From: Pyrocephalus nanus
Lineage: Eukaryota; Chordata; Aves; Passeriformes; Tyrannidae
DNA length: 64,000 bases
NCBI GenBank assembly: GCA_038380795.1
Contig: CM076277.1
Span: forward strand, 1,703,501 to 1,767,500
Direction: 5' to 3'
The notes under the pieces were generated by a model. It was given only the letters and a program-made list of their open reading frames with translations, did no database searches and had not been told where the DNA came from. Below are positions 53,001 through 62,045 of this stretch, piece after piece; position 1 is the stretch's first letter; every line of letters starts with the position of its first letter. Position numbers and translations under genes: made by a program.

Positions 53001-53224
53001 AACCACTGGTATATAAACTTTTATAAATTAACTACTTTCCTACAAACCAATCACTAGGACTCTAAATATTGTACCAATACAAAATGTTTAAGATATTAAA
53101 GACTTAAAGTTAATATAATATGAATGGTTTTAAAAAAATACCAGTTTTTTAATCTGTCACGGGCTTCCAACTGGGCTCCCACCTCAAAGTTGATCCCTCT
53201 TCTATTCGGAGGATGTTTTGTCAT
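7905..53224 (-). CDS. PHF20: PHF20 (PHD finger protein 20), 17 coding exons
   Basis: All coding exons were placed by similarity to the human protein and by GT-AG sites with matching phase. They total exactly 3000 nt (999 aa plus stop; human about 1012). Domains by residue: Tudor 1 about 11-70; Tudor 2 about 86-145; AT-hook with RGRPP at 260-264; C2H2 finger with C449, C454, H467, H472; lysine-rich basic run about 517-548; PHD finger with C646, C648, C660, C663, H668, C671, C685, C688; conserved C-terminal tail about 928-999 ending CCST. All zinc ligands are intact. PHF20 is known as a nuclear subunit of the MOF (KAT8)-NSL H4K16 acetyltransferase complex; its Tudor 2 binds dimethyl-lysine (including p53) and its PHD reads H3K4me2. 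PHF20L1 is the alternative, but the AT-hook and overall match favour PHF20. The gene looks functional, with no frameshift or premature stop. Confidence 0.96.
8048..9585 (-). other. PHF20 intron between exons 16 and 17
   Basis: 1.5 kb intron with GTAAGT donor and TTTGCAG acceptor. I see no repeat family, RNA gene or further exon in it. Confidence 0.7.
9586..9769 (-). CDS. PHF20: PHF20 coding exon 16, C-terminal helical segment
   Basis: Reads [20 protein letters not shown], then [19 protein letters not shown] and [11 protein letters not shown]. Heptad-like spacing suggests a coiled coil. 184 nt, phase 0 in. The acceptor is TGCTAG and the donor GTAAGT. Confidence 0.94.
10437..10855 (-). mobile_element. 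CR1 LINE, 5'-truncated 3' end
   Basis: On the minus strand the element ends with degenerate ATTCTRTG octamers (ATTCTATG at 10444-10437, ATCTTATG at 10452-10445). On the + strand it shows the familiar avian CR1 tail, with AGGGACACCTTCCACTAG and CTTCCAGGGATGGGGCAGCC. Only about 420 bp of 3' sequence remain, with no reverse transcriptase. It sits in the intron between PHF20 exons 15 and 16 in the same orientation as the gene. The left boundary is firm, the right is approximate. Confidence 0.92.
11213..11612 (-). CDS. PHF20: PHF20 coding exon 15
   Basis: Reads (Q)[16 protein letters not shown], later [20 protein letters not shown] and [15 protein letters not shown], ending ESKHNYSK. It matches human blocks separated by variable sequence. 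400 nt, ends in phase 0. The acceptor is GAACAG and the donor GTAATT. Confidence 0.94.
11613..13018 (-). other. PHF20 intron between exons 14 and 15
   Basis: 1.4 kb, AT-rich, bounded by GTAAGC and GAACAG. Nothing else recognised in it. Confidence 0.7.
13019..13214 (-). CDS. PHF20: PHF20 coding exon 14, post-PHD conserved block
   Basis: Reads (G)[14 protein letters not shown], then [40 protein letters not shown] and LQLKMSIL. It is almost identical to human, the most conserved stretch after the Tudor exons. 196 nt. The acceptor is CTTCAG and the donor GTAAGC. Confidence 0.96.
13215..15080 (-). other. PHF20 intron between exons 13 and 14
   Basis: 1.9 kb AT-rich intron; contains a short poly(A) run near 14430 and a short TA repeat near 15016. 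Nothing else recognised. Confidence 0.7.
15081..15180 (-). CDS. PHF20: PHF20 coding exon 13: second half of PHD finger
   Basis: Reads [19 protein letters not shown], then [14 protein letters not shown]. It supplies the remaining six ligands (C660, C663, H668, C671, C685, C688) and the Trp before His typical of PHD folds. 100 nt. The acceptor is GAGCAG and the donor GTACAG. Confidence 0.95.
15181..19386 (-). other. PHF20 intron splitting the PHD finger
   Basis: 4.2 kb intron between the two halves of the PHD-coding sequence. No recognised transposon, RNA gene or additional exon; open frames are short and without domains. Confidence 0.7.
19387..19556 (-). CDS. PHF20: PHF20 coding exon 12: first half of PHD finger
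   Basis: Reads (E)[18 protein letters not shown], then [11 protein letters not shown] and [19 protein letters not shown]. It supplies the first zinc pair (C646, C648) after an acidic stretch. 170 nt, ends in phase 0. The acceptor is TGTACAG and the donor GTATGA. Confidence 0.95.
19557..21770 (-). other. PHF20 intron between exons 11 and 12
   Basis: 2.2 kb AT-rich intron. I see nothing further in it. Confidence 0.7.
21771..21932 (-). CDS. PHF20: PHF20 coding exon 11
   Basis: Reads (G)[18 protein letters not shown], then [15 protein letters not shown]. It aligns loosely with human (DTSQEPSPPK; PESGHHKGKVKA). Ser/Pro-rich and probably disordered. 162 nt, phase 1 in and out. The acceptor is TTACAG and the donor GTGAGA. 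Confidence 0.9.
22262..22360 (-). CDS. PHF20: PHF20 coding exon 10: lysine-rich basic tract
   Basis: Reads (C)[17 protein letters not shown], then [15 protein letters not shown], a strong nuclear-localisation candidate also present as a poly-lysine run in human PHF20. The lysines are coded by an AAA/AAG microsatellite. 99 nt, phase 1 in and out. The acceptor is TTTTAG and the donor GTAAAG. Confidence 0.92.
22944..23141. repeat. 33-bp minisatellite, 6 identical copies
   Basis: Units start at 22944, 22977, 23010, 23043, 23076 and 23109. Each begins AAAGCCTCGCATTCCACATC and ends GGGTCTGTCC. I see no differences among the six copies. Because 33 is a multiple of three, repeated-peptide open frames appear on both strands and are artefacts. 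Confidence 0.97.
28700..28903. repeat. 28-bp minisatellite, 7 copies plus a partial
   Basis: Unit starts: 28700, 28728, 28756, 28785, 28813, 28841, 28869, with a partial unit from 28897. Each contains CACCAAGCACAGAGCTGGGA. The third copy has one extra T and the fourth a G-to-C change, so the array is young but not perfect. Confidence 0.96.
30823..30840 (-). promoter_or_regulatory. CTCF-like motif (minus strand)
   Basis: Minus strand reads TGCACTAGGGGGTGCTGG, close to the vertebrate CTCF core with its YAGRKGGC block and GCTGG flank. It is the best match in a three-site cluster in the large PHF20 intron. Binding is inferred. Confidence 0.5.
30857..30873 (+). promoter_or_regulatory. CTCF-like motif (+ strand)
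   Basis: Reads CTCACCAGAGGGCAGGA. It matches the core ACCAGAGGGC with one mismatch at its 5' side. It points away from the site at 30823-30840, 17 bases off. A weaker AGTCCAGGGGGGCAC follows at 30891-30905. Confidence 0.45.
33943..34221 (-). CDS. PHF20: PHF20 coding exon 9: C2H2 zinc finger
   Basis: Reads (V)[14 protein letters not shown], then [18 protein letters not shown] and [11 protein letters not shown]. The finger is C-x4-C-x12-H-x4-H and matches human closely. Further on it reads [18 protein letters not shown], a basic spacer. 279 nt, phase 1 in and out. The acceptor is TTACAG and the donor GTAAGT. Confidence 0.95.
34222..40346 (-). other. PHF20 intron between exons 8 and 9
   Basis: 6.1 kb intron with an (AC)n run at 35144-35158. 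No gene, transposon or RNA recognised in it. Confidence 0.7.
35144..35158. repeat. (AC)n microsatellite
   Basis: A 15-base alternating AC run within a PHF20 intron. Confidence 0.9.
40347..40520 (-). CDS. PHF20: PHF20 coding exon 8, diverged linker
   Basis: Reads (A)[16 protein letters not shown] through TSSSVT-like Ser/Thr-rich sequence to TQEPSAAT. It has low similarity to human, and is placed by open frame, position and phase (174 nt, phase 1 in and out). The acceptor is CTCCAG. The donor is GTTCAG, which departs from GTRAGT, so this exon is the least certain splice call. Confidence 0.82.
40945..41200. repeat. A/C-only low-complexity tract
   Basis: About 250 bases composed almost wholly of A and C on the + strand, with many C3-C6 runs set in A runs. 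The PHF20 transcript strand is therefore G/T-rich with many G-runs. It sits in the intron between exons 7 and 8. Not a simple repeat with one period. Confidence 0.9.
41518..41694 (-). CDS. PHF20: PHF20 coding exon 7
   Basis: Reads (S)[15 protein letters not shown] then [17 protein letters not shown]; human has [17 protein letters not shown]. The second half is diverged. 177 nt, phase 1 in and out. The SRRRSSRL cluster suggests a basic-directed kinase target (inference). The acceptor is TTCCAG and the donor GTAAGT. Confidence 0.92.
41695..42663 (-). other. PHF20 intron between exons 6 and 7
   Basis: 969 bases; nothing beyond intron sequence recognised. Confidence 0.7.
42664..42771 (-). CDS. 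PHF20: PHF20 coding exon 6
   Basis: Reads (E)[19 protein letters not shown] then [16 protein letters not shown], closely matching human ([15 protein letters not shown]). 108 nt, phase 1 in and out. The basic KRARIEK segment may act as a localisation signal (inference). The acceptor is AAACAG and the donor GTGAGT. Confidence 0.92.
42772..43148 (-). other. PHF20 intron between exons 5 and 6
   Basis: 377 bases bounded by GTACGT and AAACAG; nothing else seen. Confidence 0.75.
43149..43536 (-). CDS. PHF20: PHF20 coding exon 5: charged linker and AT-hook
   Basis: 388 nt. It starts [14 protein letters not shown], continues as a Lys/Glu-rich disordered stretch ([21 protein letters not shown]) and ends with the AT-hook KRKRGRPP followed by ITPPT. 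The AT-hook minor-groove motif separates PHF20 from PHF20L1. The acceptor is ATCTAG and the donor GTACGT. Confidence 0.94.
43537..46202 (-). other. PHF20 intron between exons 4 and 5
   Basis: 2.7 kb. Contains a homopolymer-rich C/A stretch at about 44303-44350. No other feature recognised. Confidence 0.7.
46203..46282 (-). CDS. PHF20: PHF20 coding exon 4: Tudor 2 second half
   Basis: Reads (G)[18 protein letters not shown] then VKAFSKDQ. The acceptor is TTTTAG and the donor GTGGGT; 80 nt, ends in phase 0. It holds the FYDG element typical of paired Tudor domains. Confidence 0.94.
46283..46969 (-). other. PHF20 intron within the Tudor 2 coding sequence
   Basis: 687 bases bounded by GTAAGG and TTTTAG; nothing else seen. 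Confidence 0.75.
46970..47054 (-). CDS. PHF20: PHF20 coding exon 3: Tudor 2 first half
   Basis: Reads [20 protein letters not shown] then KVTSVNKD, nearly identical to human Tudor 2. The acceptor is TCGTAG and the donor GTAAGG; 85 nt, ends with one base of the next glycine codon. Only 139 bases of intron separate it from exon 2. Confidence 0.94.
47194..47365 (-). CDS. PHF20: PHF20 coding exon 2: Tudor 1 core
   Basis: Reads (W)[17 protein letters not shown], then [17 protein letters not shown] and [20 protein letters not shown]. This is the methyl-lysine-reader-like Tudor/MBT fold with its aromatic residues. The acceptor is GGCCAG and the donor GTAAGT; 172 nt, ends in phase 0. Confidence 0.95.
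47366..53141 (-). other. PHF20 intron between coding exons 1 and 2
   Basis: 5.8 kb intron. An AT-rich run with repeated AATAA units lies near 52365-52400. No gene, known transposon or RNA recognised. Confidence 0.7.
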
Positions 53225-53256
53225 TTTGTAATATCAACACTGCTGATTTTATTCCC
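53142..53256 (-). CDS. PHF20: PHF20 coding exon 1 with start codon and some 5' UTR
   Basis: ATG is at 53224-53222. The acceptor TTTTTCAG precedes 53256, so this is not the first transcribed exon; 32 bases of 5' UTR lie in it. The coding part is 53142-53224: [18 protein letters not shown] onward to RDRLKN plus two bases of a Trp codon. The start matches the human N terminus. The donor is GTATTT, which is weak at +5. Confidence 0.93.
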
Positions 53257-56200
53257 CTGAAAAATGCAATTAAATATCAATCACTAATCAAGACATAAAC
53301 AAAATAAGCTTATGCACTATATTCCCCAGAAGCTAGATGTTAAGGGACTGCTGTAACTTTGGTTTGCAGACAGTAACGGGGGCAATTATCTCTTAAGCAA
53401 GGGTTCCCAAGTGACGGAGTGCAGAGTCATTCCAAAAATGTGTTCCAAATGGCAGCTACCAGACCATGAAAGAGTGAAACTCAACCCCTGCCCATAGGTC
53501 CAAGTTCCAGGTCAATTAAAAACCATGCAGCCCAATGTTTATTCATAACTCTGAGTTTTGTAATATTCTCTCCCCCCCCCTCCCGGTTTTGCTGAAAACA
53601 AGGAATCCAGTAAACAGGAAGTGGGCAAAAACAAACACAATGACAATCTTTCAACAGCTACCACAACAGTGAAACACTCCAGAACACTAGGTCACTTCAT
53701 CACTGCAAGTGCAATAGAGTTCAAAGACATCAGAAATGCGTAGTTTCTTTACCCAATTTGAGAAGACTGTCTATACTGCTTGCAGATTTACATTGCTTTC
53801 ACCCGACTCCTCCCCCATTTTAACCAGAAAATATAAATAGTTTTCATTAGGATTTGTTTCCAACAATTTATATTAAAAGTTTAAAAGATCTTGCCAAAGT
53901 AATTTATTTCAAGGTACAGTTGGTGGAAACCCTGCTCAGGTGCTATTTTTCCTGATTTTTTGTCAGTCATTCCCCACAATTAGAAGATACAAATCATCCA
54001 TTCTTGCAGTCTTCAAGCTCACAAGATCCAAAAAAACACAAGCAAGTTTTATTCAGTAGCATTGTCCTTACAGTAAGGCTGTGTCTTGAAGATCCCATTA
54101 AAGATGGACAAAAGGGATGCAAGTTAAAATAAGAAACCATCTAGTCTTACACTCCAAGAACAAGAACCACAAATAAGCAGCAGCATCTTGGCTCACACAG
54201 GGCATAAACAGCAATGGTATCAACTGAGCTACATCTGTGAAAGGACTGACATCGTGAAGAACTACTCTAAGTTCAAATGTGGTTCAGAAACCAAAGCTAT
54301 TTAGGAAAGCCATAAAGCATCCATGGCAGGGAAGAGCTACTCCTTCCCCACACTGTAAGCCAGGCCATGGCCCACAGAGGCAGCCCAGCCACCTCCACAC
54401 AACCACCACACTGCAGAGGAGCTGCTCTACCAACAGCCCAGCTCTGCCTTCCTCCAGAGCACTGCTTTGACTCTGAGCCTCACCCCTGGTCAAGAGCCTG
54501 CAGGCTATGGGGGAAAAATGCTAAATTCACACAGAGATAAAATATTCTAGCCACCTAAGAACTGAAAACGTTACTTTTCTGGAGCATCTGATAACAGACT
54601 GAGTACACCCAGCATGGATCTGGATCAGCCCAGCCTTCTACAGGTTGGAGCGAGAGTTCATTACTTTGAAGGAGCAGAGTCTGTAACTTTTAATTGGGAA
54701 AGGTAATCAAGAAAAAGTTAGGATGGTTGGGATTTTAGTTTATTTTGCATTAGAACATAATGATTAAAACAAGGAAATCTAAGCAGCAAGTGCAAAGCTA
54801 CATTTTAAGTGGTTTAGCCACCCACAACTCAAACATCCACTATTTTCTCTGCAGATTTACATCATTAAAATACCCCTTTCCCAGACTGGCAATGGAACTT
54901 TGTGTCCCCAAACATGGAGCAGACACATTTTGCTGAACACTTGTGGAAGAAATGACATCTGCAAGATGATGCTTTCCCCTGTTTTCCTTTTCACTAAGGA
55001 AGGCCGTGCCAAGCCAATGTACTCCCAAAAGCAAGGCAGGTCCCCCTCGGCAAGAGCTGCCCCCTGGGCCCAGGGGACTGAGCTCAGCTCACCCACGGGG
55101 AGCTGGAGAGGAGCACACCCCTCTCCTGACTCCAGGAACAGGCTCTCACACAACAGGGCCTGTATAAACACATCAGTCTTGGTGAGGAAGGTCTTATTAT
55201 GGTTTCAGTCAAATATTTAAAAAAATACAAGTGTCACAACTAAAAGAAAAACTGATTAAACAGCCAAAGCCATTTAATCATGTTTACAGAAGCTACAGAT
55301 AACCTGAACACAGCTAGAGTCAGCTAACACTGACCAACATCAGTCACAGCACACACATCCTGGGACAAGCTTGGTACAAGGCAGCTGATTACAGGGTTGA
55401 AAGAGAGGAAAAAGCTCTATGGGCAAAAATCTCATATCACTGCCCCCTCCTCCAAAGCCTTCTTTCCTCTCCCCTCCCAAGTTTGGAAACTTGGGCTGCT
55501 TTGGGCTCCCTCCCATCCTGTCACTGGTTTGCACTGCGAGCCAGCAGTCCTCGTGCTGAGCATGCCATGAGAGCAGGCTGGCTTTTCCACTGGCAGCCAA
55601 TCCCAGGAACAGCGTCCTCAACCAGAGGCACACTTGGTCGAACATCACATGAGATAAATCACACATCAGAGGATCTGAACCATTTCACCCTGAAACACAG
55701 GGCCTTGGAGCAAGACAAACCACAAGATCTGCCCTGCCCTGGGAGCCATCACGTGGCCCTGCACAAAGCAGGCAGCACCAAGGGGCACTTGAGCAGCATG
55801 AGCAAAACCACGTGCAGAACTGCACTCCTCAGAGAGCAACGCCCAGCACAGGGACTGCCCCACCTGGAGATGCTATGGTTCAGCCTCTGTCCTCTCCTGC
55901 ACTTAAAAACCTTGTTAAAACAGCTTCACCAACAACCCCAGACTGATCAGACACAGCCAGAGATACAGCTTGGAAATAAGAACACCTCACCAGAATATCT
56001 CTTCTAAAAATTATCTCCATCAGAAAATCAGTTTGTGCTGACTTGGTAGCTAAAATGGGCCACAAGCAGGCTCTCCACTCTGGTAACTCTGAGAACACAT
56101 TTTTCTCATGTGCCTAAGACCATGATTAAAACAGGGGTAGTCACTCAGCCCATCCTGAGAGCTGTATGGCTTTTCTCCAAAATTTATTTCACTATAGAGA

Positions 56201-59200
56201 TTACATCTGTTTCAGGAAAAAACACCTGAGGATTTAGCCAAGTCACTACTTTTGACACAAATGTTTCTAAATCTACATCACTGGAAGTGCACACGTTGTT
56301 TAAAAGGGGAAGTCTTTTCTTCCCCAGCAAAGTCACCATGAGGGAATTTAACTTTCAATGGCTATTCAGCCATTCAGATACTCAGAGGTGTCAATCAGCA
56401 GGCATGTTTATCTCAGGGCAATGAAGAAGAGAAAACCCTCACATTAATATCGATCCCTTCAGGGGTCACAATTTTTGACTTCTAAAACAAGCTGTCTGCT
56501 CTGCTAACAGTGCAGGGCCTGTTCACCTGTAGCTGTTCTTACTCTCTCCAGTTTTAGGCTGTCAGTGCCAAGCCCCAAACCTGACGAATCACCCAATTCC
56601 AACAGAAGAGGGTTCCTCTGGAAATGGAAGAAATGTTTCACGTTATCAGACAGAGCAAACCCAGGCAGTTATGGCAAACTCTCACTAATAACAGCCTCTA
56701 CTGTTTTCTCCCTGGAAACTGCAGAATCACTGCAGCCTTTTCCAAACCACACCTACCTTGGCAAAGACTGTTTTCCAAATGCCTGCCGAGTGATTAAAAC
56801 ATTCCTTACGTAGTATCACACCAAGAGCCCTGCCTCGAAATCAGTCCCACTTTCACATTTTGTATTGTCTCAGTGCAAGGCTTCCTAAGCAGCTCAGAAG
56901 AAATGCAGGTCCCTCCCACAATTCAGCCTCTTCTCTCTTTCATTCTTTTGTGCATCCATGCCACTCCCAGGGATTTCCCTCCCTCTCACATAAGGACAGA
57001 GAGGAAAAAAGAGGAACTTCATGAAAAAAACAAACATAATTCTCTGACTTGATAAAGGAGAACAGTAAACTTCAACAGTTTGTATAAATATAGTACTCCT
57101 TTGCATTGCAAATGTCAGTTTTATTCTGGATTGCAAGCTCCAGTTCCTATGAGGCACTCAGTTCCTCAGTGGTGATTCAGCAGGACTACCTGGTAGGATG
57201 AGAATAAAAAGCAGTGGCAAAAGCAGGGAGCAAAAGCAACTCGTCAGAGATTGTCCTGTGTTCCCTGGAGATGCAGCACACTGGAACTGCCCTGGGTGCT
57301 GCAGGCAGCACTGCCCTTCCTACACAAACAACATAAGCTTGTTTTGATTCCTTCTAGGACAAAACACATTCACAGTTGATTCCCACGATGTCTAAGCTGA
57401 CCCTGCCATCCTCCCCAGTGTTCCCAATCTGCTGGCATACCCACATGCCCACTGTGAAACTGCCAAGGACTAAGGCCATTCACATTTTGAACATTAGGGC
57501 TTTCTTTGCTCTGCAGTTTTGACCTTTAACTTATATCACCTGCACACTGACACCAGCCTCACACCTCCACTGGGGGTAAAACAAAGGCCAGCCCTACAAT
57601 ACACCCAGCTCTGTGGGGAATGGAGAGCAGAGCAGGGCACGGTCCCCACTGCAACCCAAAGAGCCTGCAGGTGGGTGACCACAGCCTGGCTGTGCTGAGC
57701 CCACACCTGCAGGAGAAAAGCCACGGTGTCAGACTGCAAACCAGCATCTACAGACACGTCTATATTATACAATCCTCATGGCACCTTAGGAAGACTGAGT
57801 GCAAGTCTCCCAAACACTTAAACACCACAGACTGTACTGGCACTGCCTTGGGAAGCTGATTGCAACAGATTTTAACTGCCTGCAGACAAAAGAACCTCAG
57901 CCTACCAGGTTTTGACTACTGCAGCACTGTTCCCATGCAGTGAGAGGCTCGCTGTATTTTACCCTACACACAAACCCAGATGTCAGAGCTGTTAAAAGTG
58001 TTCACCCAAGAACAGCTGCTGTGCTGGCTATCCTTCCAAGGATGTCTATACTCCTGCCTCTTCTGTTTGGGTCCATTCCACAGCCAGGTGACTCTGTTCT
58101 AGGATGGGACTGTAAGTGTCAGATGATGTCCTTCACACTATTTCAAACCACAACACCTCAGATCTCTAGGCAAGTTCCAAGGAATTCTGCATCACCTCCC
58201 TTTTCCTAATCAAAAAACCCATCTCAAGACACTGCAGGATATGCAGTTCTTATTTGCACAACCTAAGATCCTCAGCTAGATCTTCATCAGCACTCACTTC
58301 CTGCTTTAAAAGCTTCTCAGATTCAATTTACAACTGTGAGGCAAACTCTGAGCCACTCAGCGCTCGAACTGGCTCCTGAACTGAGCCTTAATATTTCCAC
58401 ACTAAGGACACTGTACAGCTGATTCCTCAGCACTGAAGCACTCCCTCAAAGCGTGACACAGACTGGATTTCAGACTCCTGCTTTTCCTCTGCTTTATACA
58501 TGCAGATTAACAGAACTGACACCAGTAAAAGTCTACAACTGCTCTCCTCCTCAGGCAGAAACCAAGACTTTCTCAAAGTACTCAGTAACAAAACTGAGAA
58601 GGTGTTACATGAGTGACCCTCCCCAGAACAAGATCTCCCACTCTCCCTAAGATTACAGGACATGGACAATGTCATTTCATGTAACTGTGCTCTCAGTTCA
58701 GATTGGTGGTGAAACTGCAACACACCAAAATAGAAGCAGAAATTATGAATATGAGCAATTTAGAAGAACGGAAAAAAATGCTTTCTATAATAAAATCGAT
58801 TTGAATTACCAAGTGCAATTAAAGAAATAAATGCTCATTACTGAAAACAATTCTATTCTATGTCCTATTTATCTGTTTTGGTTTCCCCTTTTTTTTCTCC
58901 TGTAACACACTAAAAGTAAAAGACAAACATTCCTGAACACCAAACAAGCAAAAACATTCTGGAAAAAGGTTTGAAATAAAATGAAATAAAGCATTTTTTT
59001 CTTAAATAAAGCAACATTAATGGAAACCTACTTCAATGAGACTCCCATTTTTCCTCCAACTGAAACTGTGCAGTCTTTAAGAATATAAGAATTTAATGTA
59101 GATACATATTACCCACAGCACCTCTGCAAGAATTACAAAAGACCTCAATTTTAAAGCAAAACTTCAAAGGCTTAAAGAAAAGCTACAATTAACAAAACCA

Positions 59201-59909
59201 AGGATCTATGCTTATACTCACCTAGAAGAAACTTGCTGTTTATGTGGCCACAAACATTCCAAACACTGATGAACAACTACAGGGAAGGAAAAATAAGTCA
59301 TGTGATTTCTCAGACTAAAAGTAGTTCATAGTTCAGAAAAATATTTTCTTTACAATCAATGATATCCCAACAACAGAATAACACTTCTAGAACATGAATT
59401 TAATGTGGAATTACTTCATTACAGGTCAGGAGGCTGCTGTGATTCAGATCAGACAGAAACTTAAGAAACCCTTCCAGACACACAGATATTCCCTCTGCAT
59501 ACCCACATCACATTTCTCTATCACTTATTTACCCTTTGTCAATAAAAGTCACCAGTAACTTTATCATTACTGCTCCTCTGGTGCAGCAGGTACTGCAGCA
59601 TTAATTAACCACCCACTAACTAAGTAGTGCCCTCCTGGTAAGGAAGACAAGCTCAGTGGATGAGCTACACCCACCGTGCAGCAGAAGGAGCTGTGTTTTG
59701 CTCATACAAGAAAGGAACCAAAAGGCTTTCCCCAGAACAGTTTCTTCATCCATAAATCCAATTCCTGCCAATACACAAAGGCTTCCCTGCTCTGCAGGAG
59801 TGGCACAAACAGCCATCTGCATTGTTCCCAGAGGCCCAGTTTAGGTTGAAGATTGGGCACTCCAGTGGTATTTCTCTTGGTTTGTACCTGACTGAAGCTG
59901 TGTAGAACC
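53257..59909 (-). other. Presumed PHF20 5' intron, proximal part
   Basis: 6.6 kb upstream of the first coding exon's acceptor. There is no CpG-rich promoter-like segment and no convincing exon, so it is taken as part of the first PHF20 intron. Open frames are short and without domains. Confidence 0.55.
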
Positions 59910-60299
59910 TGTCATGGTTCAGGAATGGTACTGTCCAAGTCCCTGTTCCCACTGAAACCACTCCAAGCCATGTGGCACCCACTCATCGACCCTCCCCTCC
60001 CCATCCCCTGCAGTGGCTGCAGAGCCAGAGGCACAAAAGGTAAAGATCACAGGTTGAGATAAGAACAATTTACTGGAAACAGCCATGAGATAAGAAAACA
60101 AACAGCAACAGCAACAATATTCATAAAAGTGTACAGCAGAGGTGAGCAATTCACATGGGAATGTTCCCTTCCCAGCCATGCCAACCCAGCCACCCCTCAG
60201 GCAGCAACAGTGAGGTGATGCAGACACACCTCCAGGTCCTGGCCTTGCCCCCTCCTGGCTACTGCCAAAATTAGCCCTGTCCTGTCCAGAACCAGGACA
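59910..60299 (-). repeat. 3' LTR of the provirus (390 bp)
   Basis: Begins TGTCATGGTTCAGG on the + strand and ends CCAGAACCAGGACA. These are inverted matches of each other, as expected of retroviral LTR ends. It looks complete. AACC immediately precedes it. The adjacent inner sequence, read on the minus strand, is purine-rich (AATAAAGGATGG), as a polypurine tract would be. Confidence 0.88.
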
Positions 60300-60639
60300 C
60301 AATCCATCCTTTATTCTACACCATCTACATCATGCAAAAATACACACACACACAAGCATGGGTATCGTTTCCACAGTCAGTGGCAGTCCCTCCAAGCTGT
60401 CTGTTGAGTTTTTATAGCCCACGATGGTGAGGTCTGCACCTCCCAGATGTCTGCAGGGCAGGAGGCCTGGGGTGCTGTGGGTTGGGTGAAGCTGCAGAAG
60501 GAGCTCACGACTGATGTATCTGGGCCAGTCCATCCCCACTGTCCGTGGAGTTATGGCACACACTGGCAGTGCCATTCAGCAACCAAGGGGACTTTCCCTT
60601 TGAACATCCAGCCTAGCACTGGCCCTCAGGGTGCCAGAA

Positions 60640-61780
60640 GGAGCTGTGCTTCAGTGCCAATCACTTGGGAAGCAGCAAAATCCCCTTCAGAAGCTGCTTT
60701 TTCAGTTAGGGTGTAACAGGCCTCGGATCCTTTGCATCCCTGACTCCAGAACTCCAGGGGTTGTCCTTGAGTGTTCCCAGGTACTTTTTGCCAGAGACTC
60801 CAGGAAGGACCATCCTTTGCAGCTGCAGAGTAGAGCACATTTTTTGTTTCTTATCCTGTCCTGACTGACCCAAGAGCTACTGTATGAGCAACCTCCTGTT
60901 TGTTTAAAAGCTTGCTGTTGCTCAGGACCCCATCTAAAATCCTTCTTCTTCTAGGTCACTACATAGAGAGGGCTGATAATCTGACTTATCTGGAATATGC
61001 ATCCTCCAAAAACCCCCAGAGCCCAGGAAAGCCTGTGTTTCCTCCTTGCTGGTTGGTAGGGACACAGCTGCTATTTTGATGACCATGTCCATGGGAATCT
61101 GATGAAGTCCATCTTGCCATTTTACTCCTAAAAACTGAATTTCCTGGGCAGGTTCTTTGACTTTACAGCAAAACCAGCCTTCAGAAGGATTTGGATTATC
61201 TTCTCCCCTTTCTCAAGAACTGCCTCTGCTGTGCTGCCCCACATGATGATGTCATCAATGCACTGTAAGTTTCTGCAGCCTCACCCTTTTCAGTGCCCCC
61301 TGGGTCAGTCCATGGCAAACAGTGGGGTTGTGTTTCCAGCCCCAGGGCAGTCGGTTCCAGGTGCACTGCACACCCCTCCCAAATAAAAGCAAACTGTGGC
61401 CTGCACTCTGCTGCCAAAGGGATGGAGAAGAACCCATCAGCGATGTCCAAAGAGGCACCACTTGGCTGCCTTGGTCTCCAGCTCATACTGAAGTTCCAGC
61501 ATGTCTGGCACAGCAGCATCAGTGATGGTGTGACTTCATTCAGGCCACGACAGTCACTGTCAGCCTCCCCTCTCCACTGGATTTACACACTGGCCATACA
61601 GGATTGTTAAAGGGGGAGTGAGTCTTGCTGAGCACTCCCTGGCTCTCCAGTCCATGGATCATGTCCTGGCTCCTGGGGGTCACGGAGTCCCAGCTCATGT
61701 AGTACTGCCAACCTTGCACTGCTGTGACAGCAACCAGTAACTGCTGCTCTTCAACCCTCAGCAATCCCACGGCACAAGGG
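60640..61780 (-). pseudogene. Reverse transcriptase / RNase H start remnant
   Basis: On the minus strand the RT finger-palm region is recognisable. The N-terminal part lies at 61770-61560, the first catalytic Asp motif at about 61447, and the double-Asp box (CIDD) at 61262-61251. The thumb/connection follows down to about 60640. The first Asp motif and the CIDD box are in different frames, with at least two frameshifts between them, and further stops follow. RNase H beyond its start is not recognisable. Confidence 0.85.
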
Positions 61781-61789
61781 TCCTTTCAG

Positions 61790-62045
61790 AGACCAGGCAA
61801 GGTCTCCAGAGAAAGTCCAGCAATGCCCTTTGGGGTCCTTGAGATACCCTCTCCTGAGGTATGCAAAGGCAGTCACAAGGGGGTGTTTTTACCATACATT
61901 CCCAGTCAGACTCACTTCAACTTCCAGTACAGGCAGCTGTTGGGATCCCCCTGTGACCTAGAAATAGAGATGGATTCTGCCCCTACATACCTTGACAGCA
62001 CTGGGGCACACTGTGCACCAGTGCCAACTAAAGCCTTACACCCCT
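61790..62045 (-). pseudogene. Retroviral aspartic protease remnant, active-site Asp lost
   Basis: A retropepsin-like stretch sits just before reverse transcriptase. The codon at the expected Asp of the D-T/S-G active-site triad reads Gly (triad at 62026-62018). Downstream stops further disrupt it. Inactive by inspection. Confidence 0.65.

Noticed and set aside
7905..53224. Assignment to PHF20L1 instead of PHF20
   Set aside because: The Tudor exons, the AT-hook (KRKRGRPP), the SRRRSSRL block and the CCST ending fit PHF20; PHF20L1 has no such AT-hook and a different C terminus.
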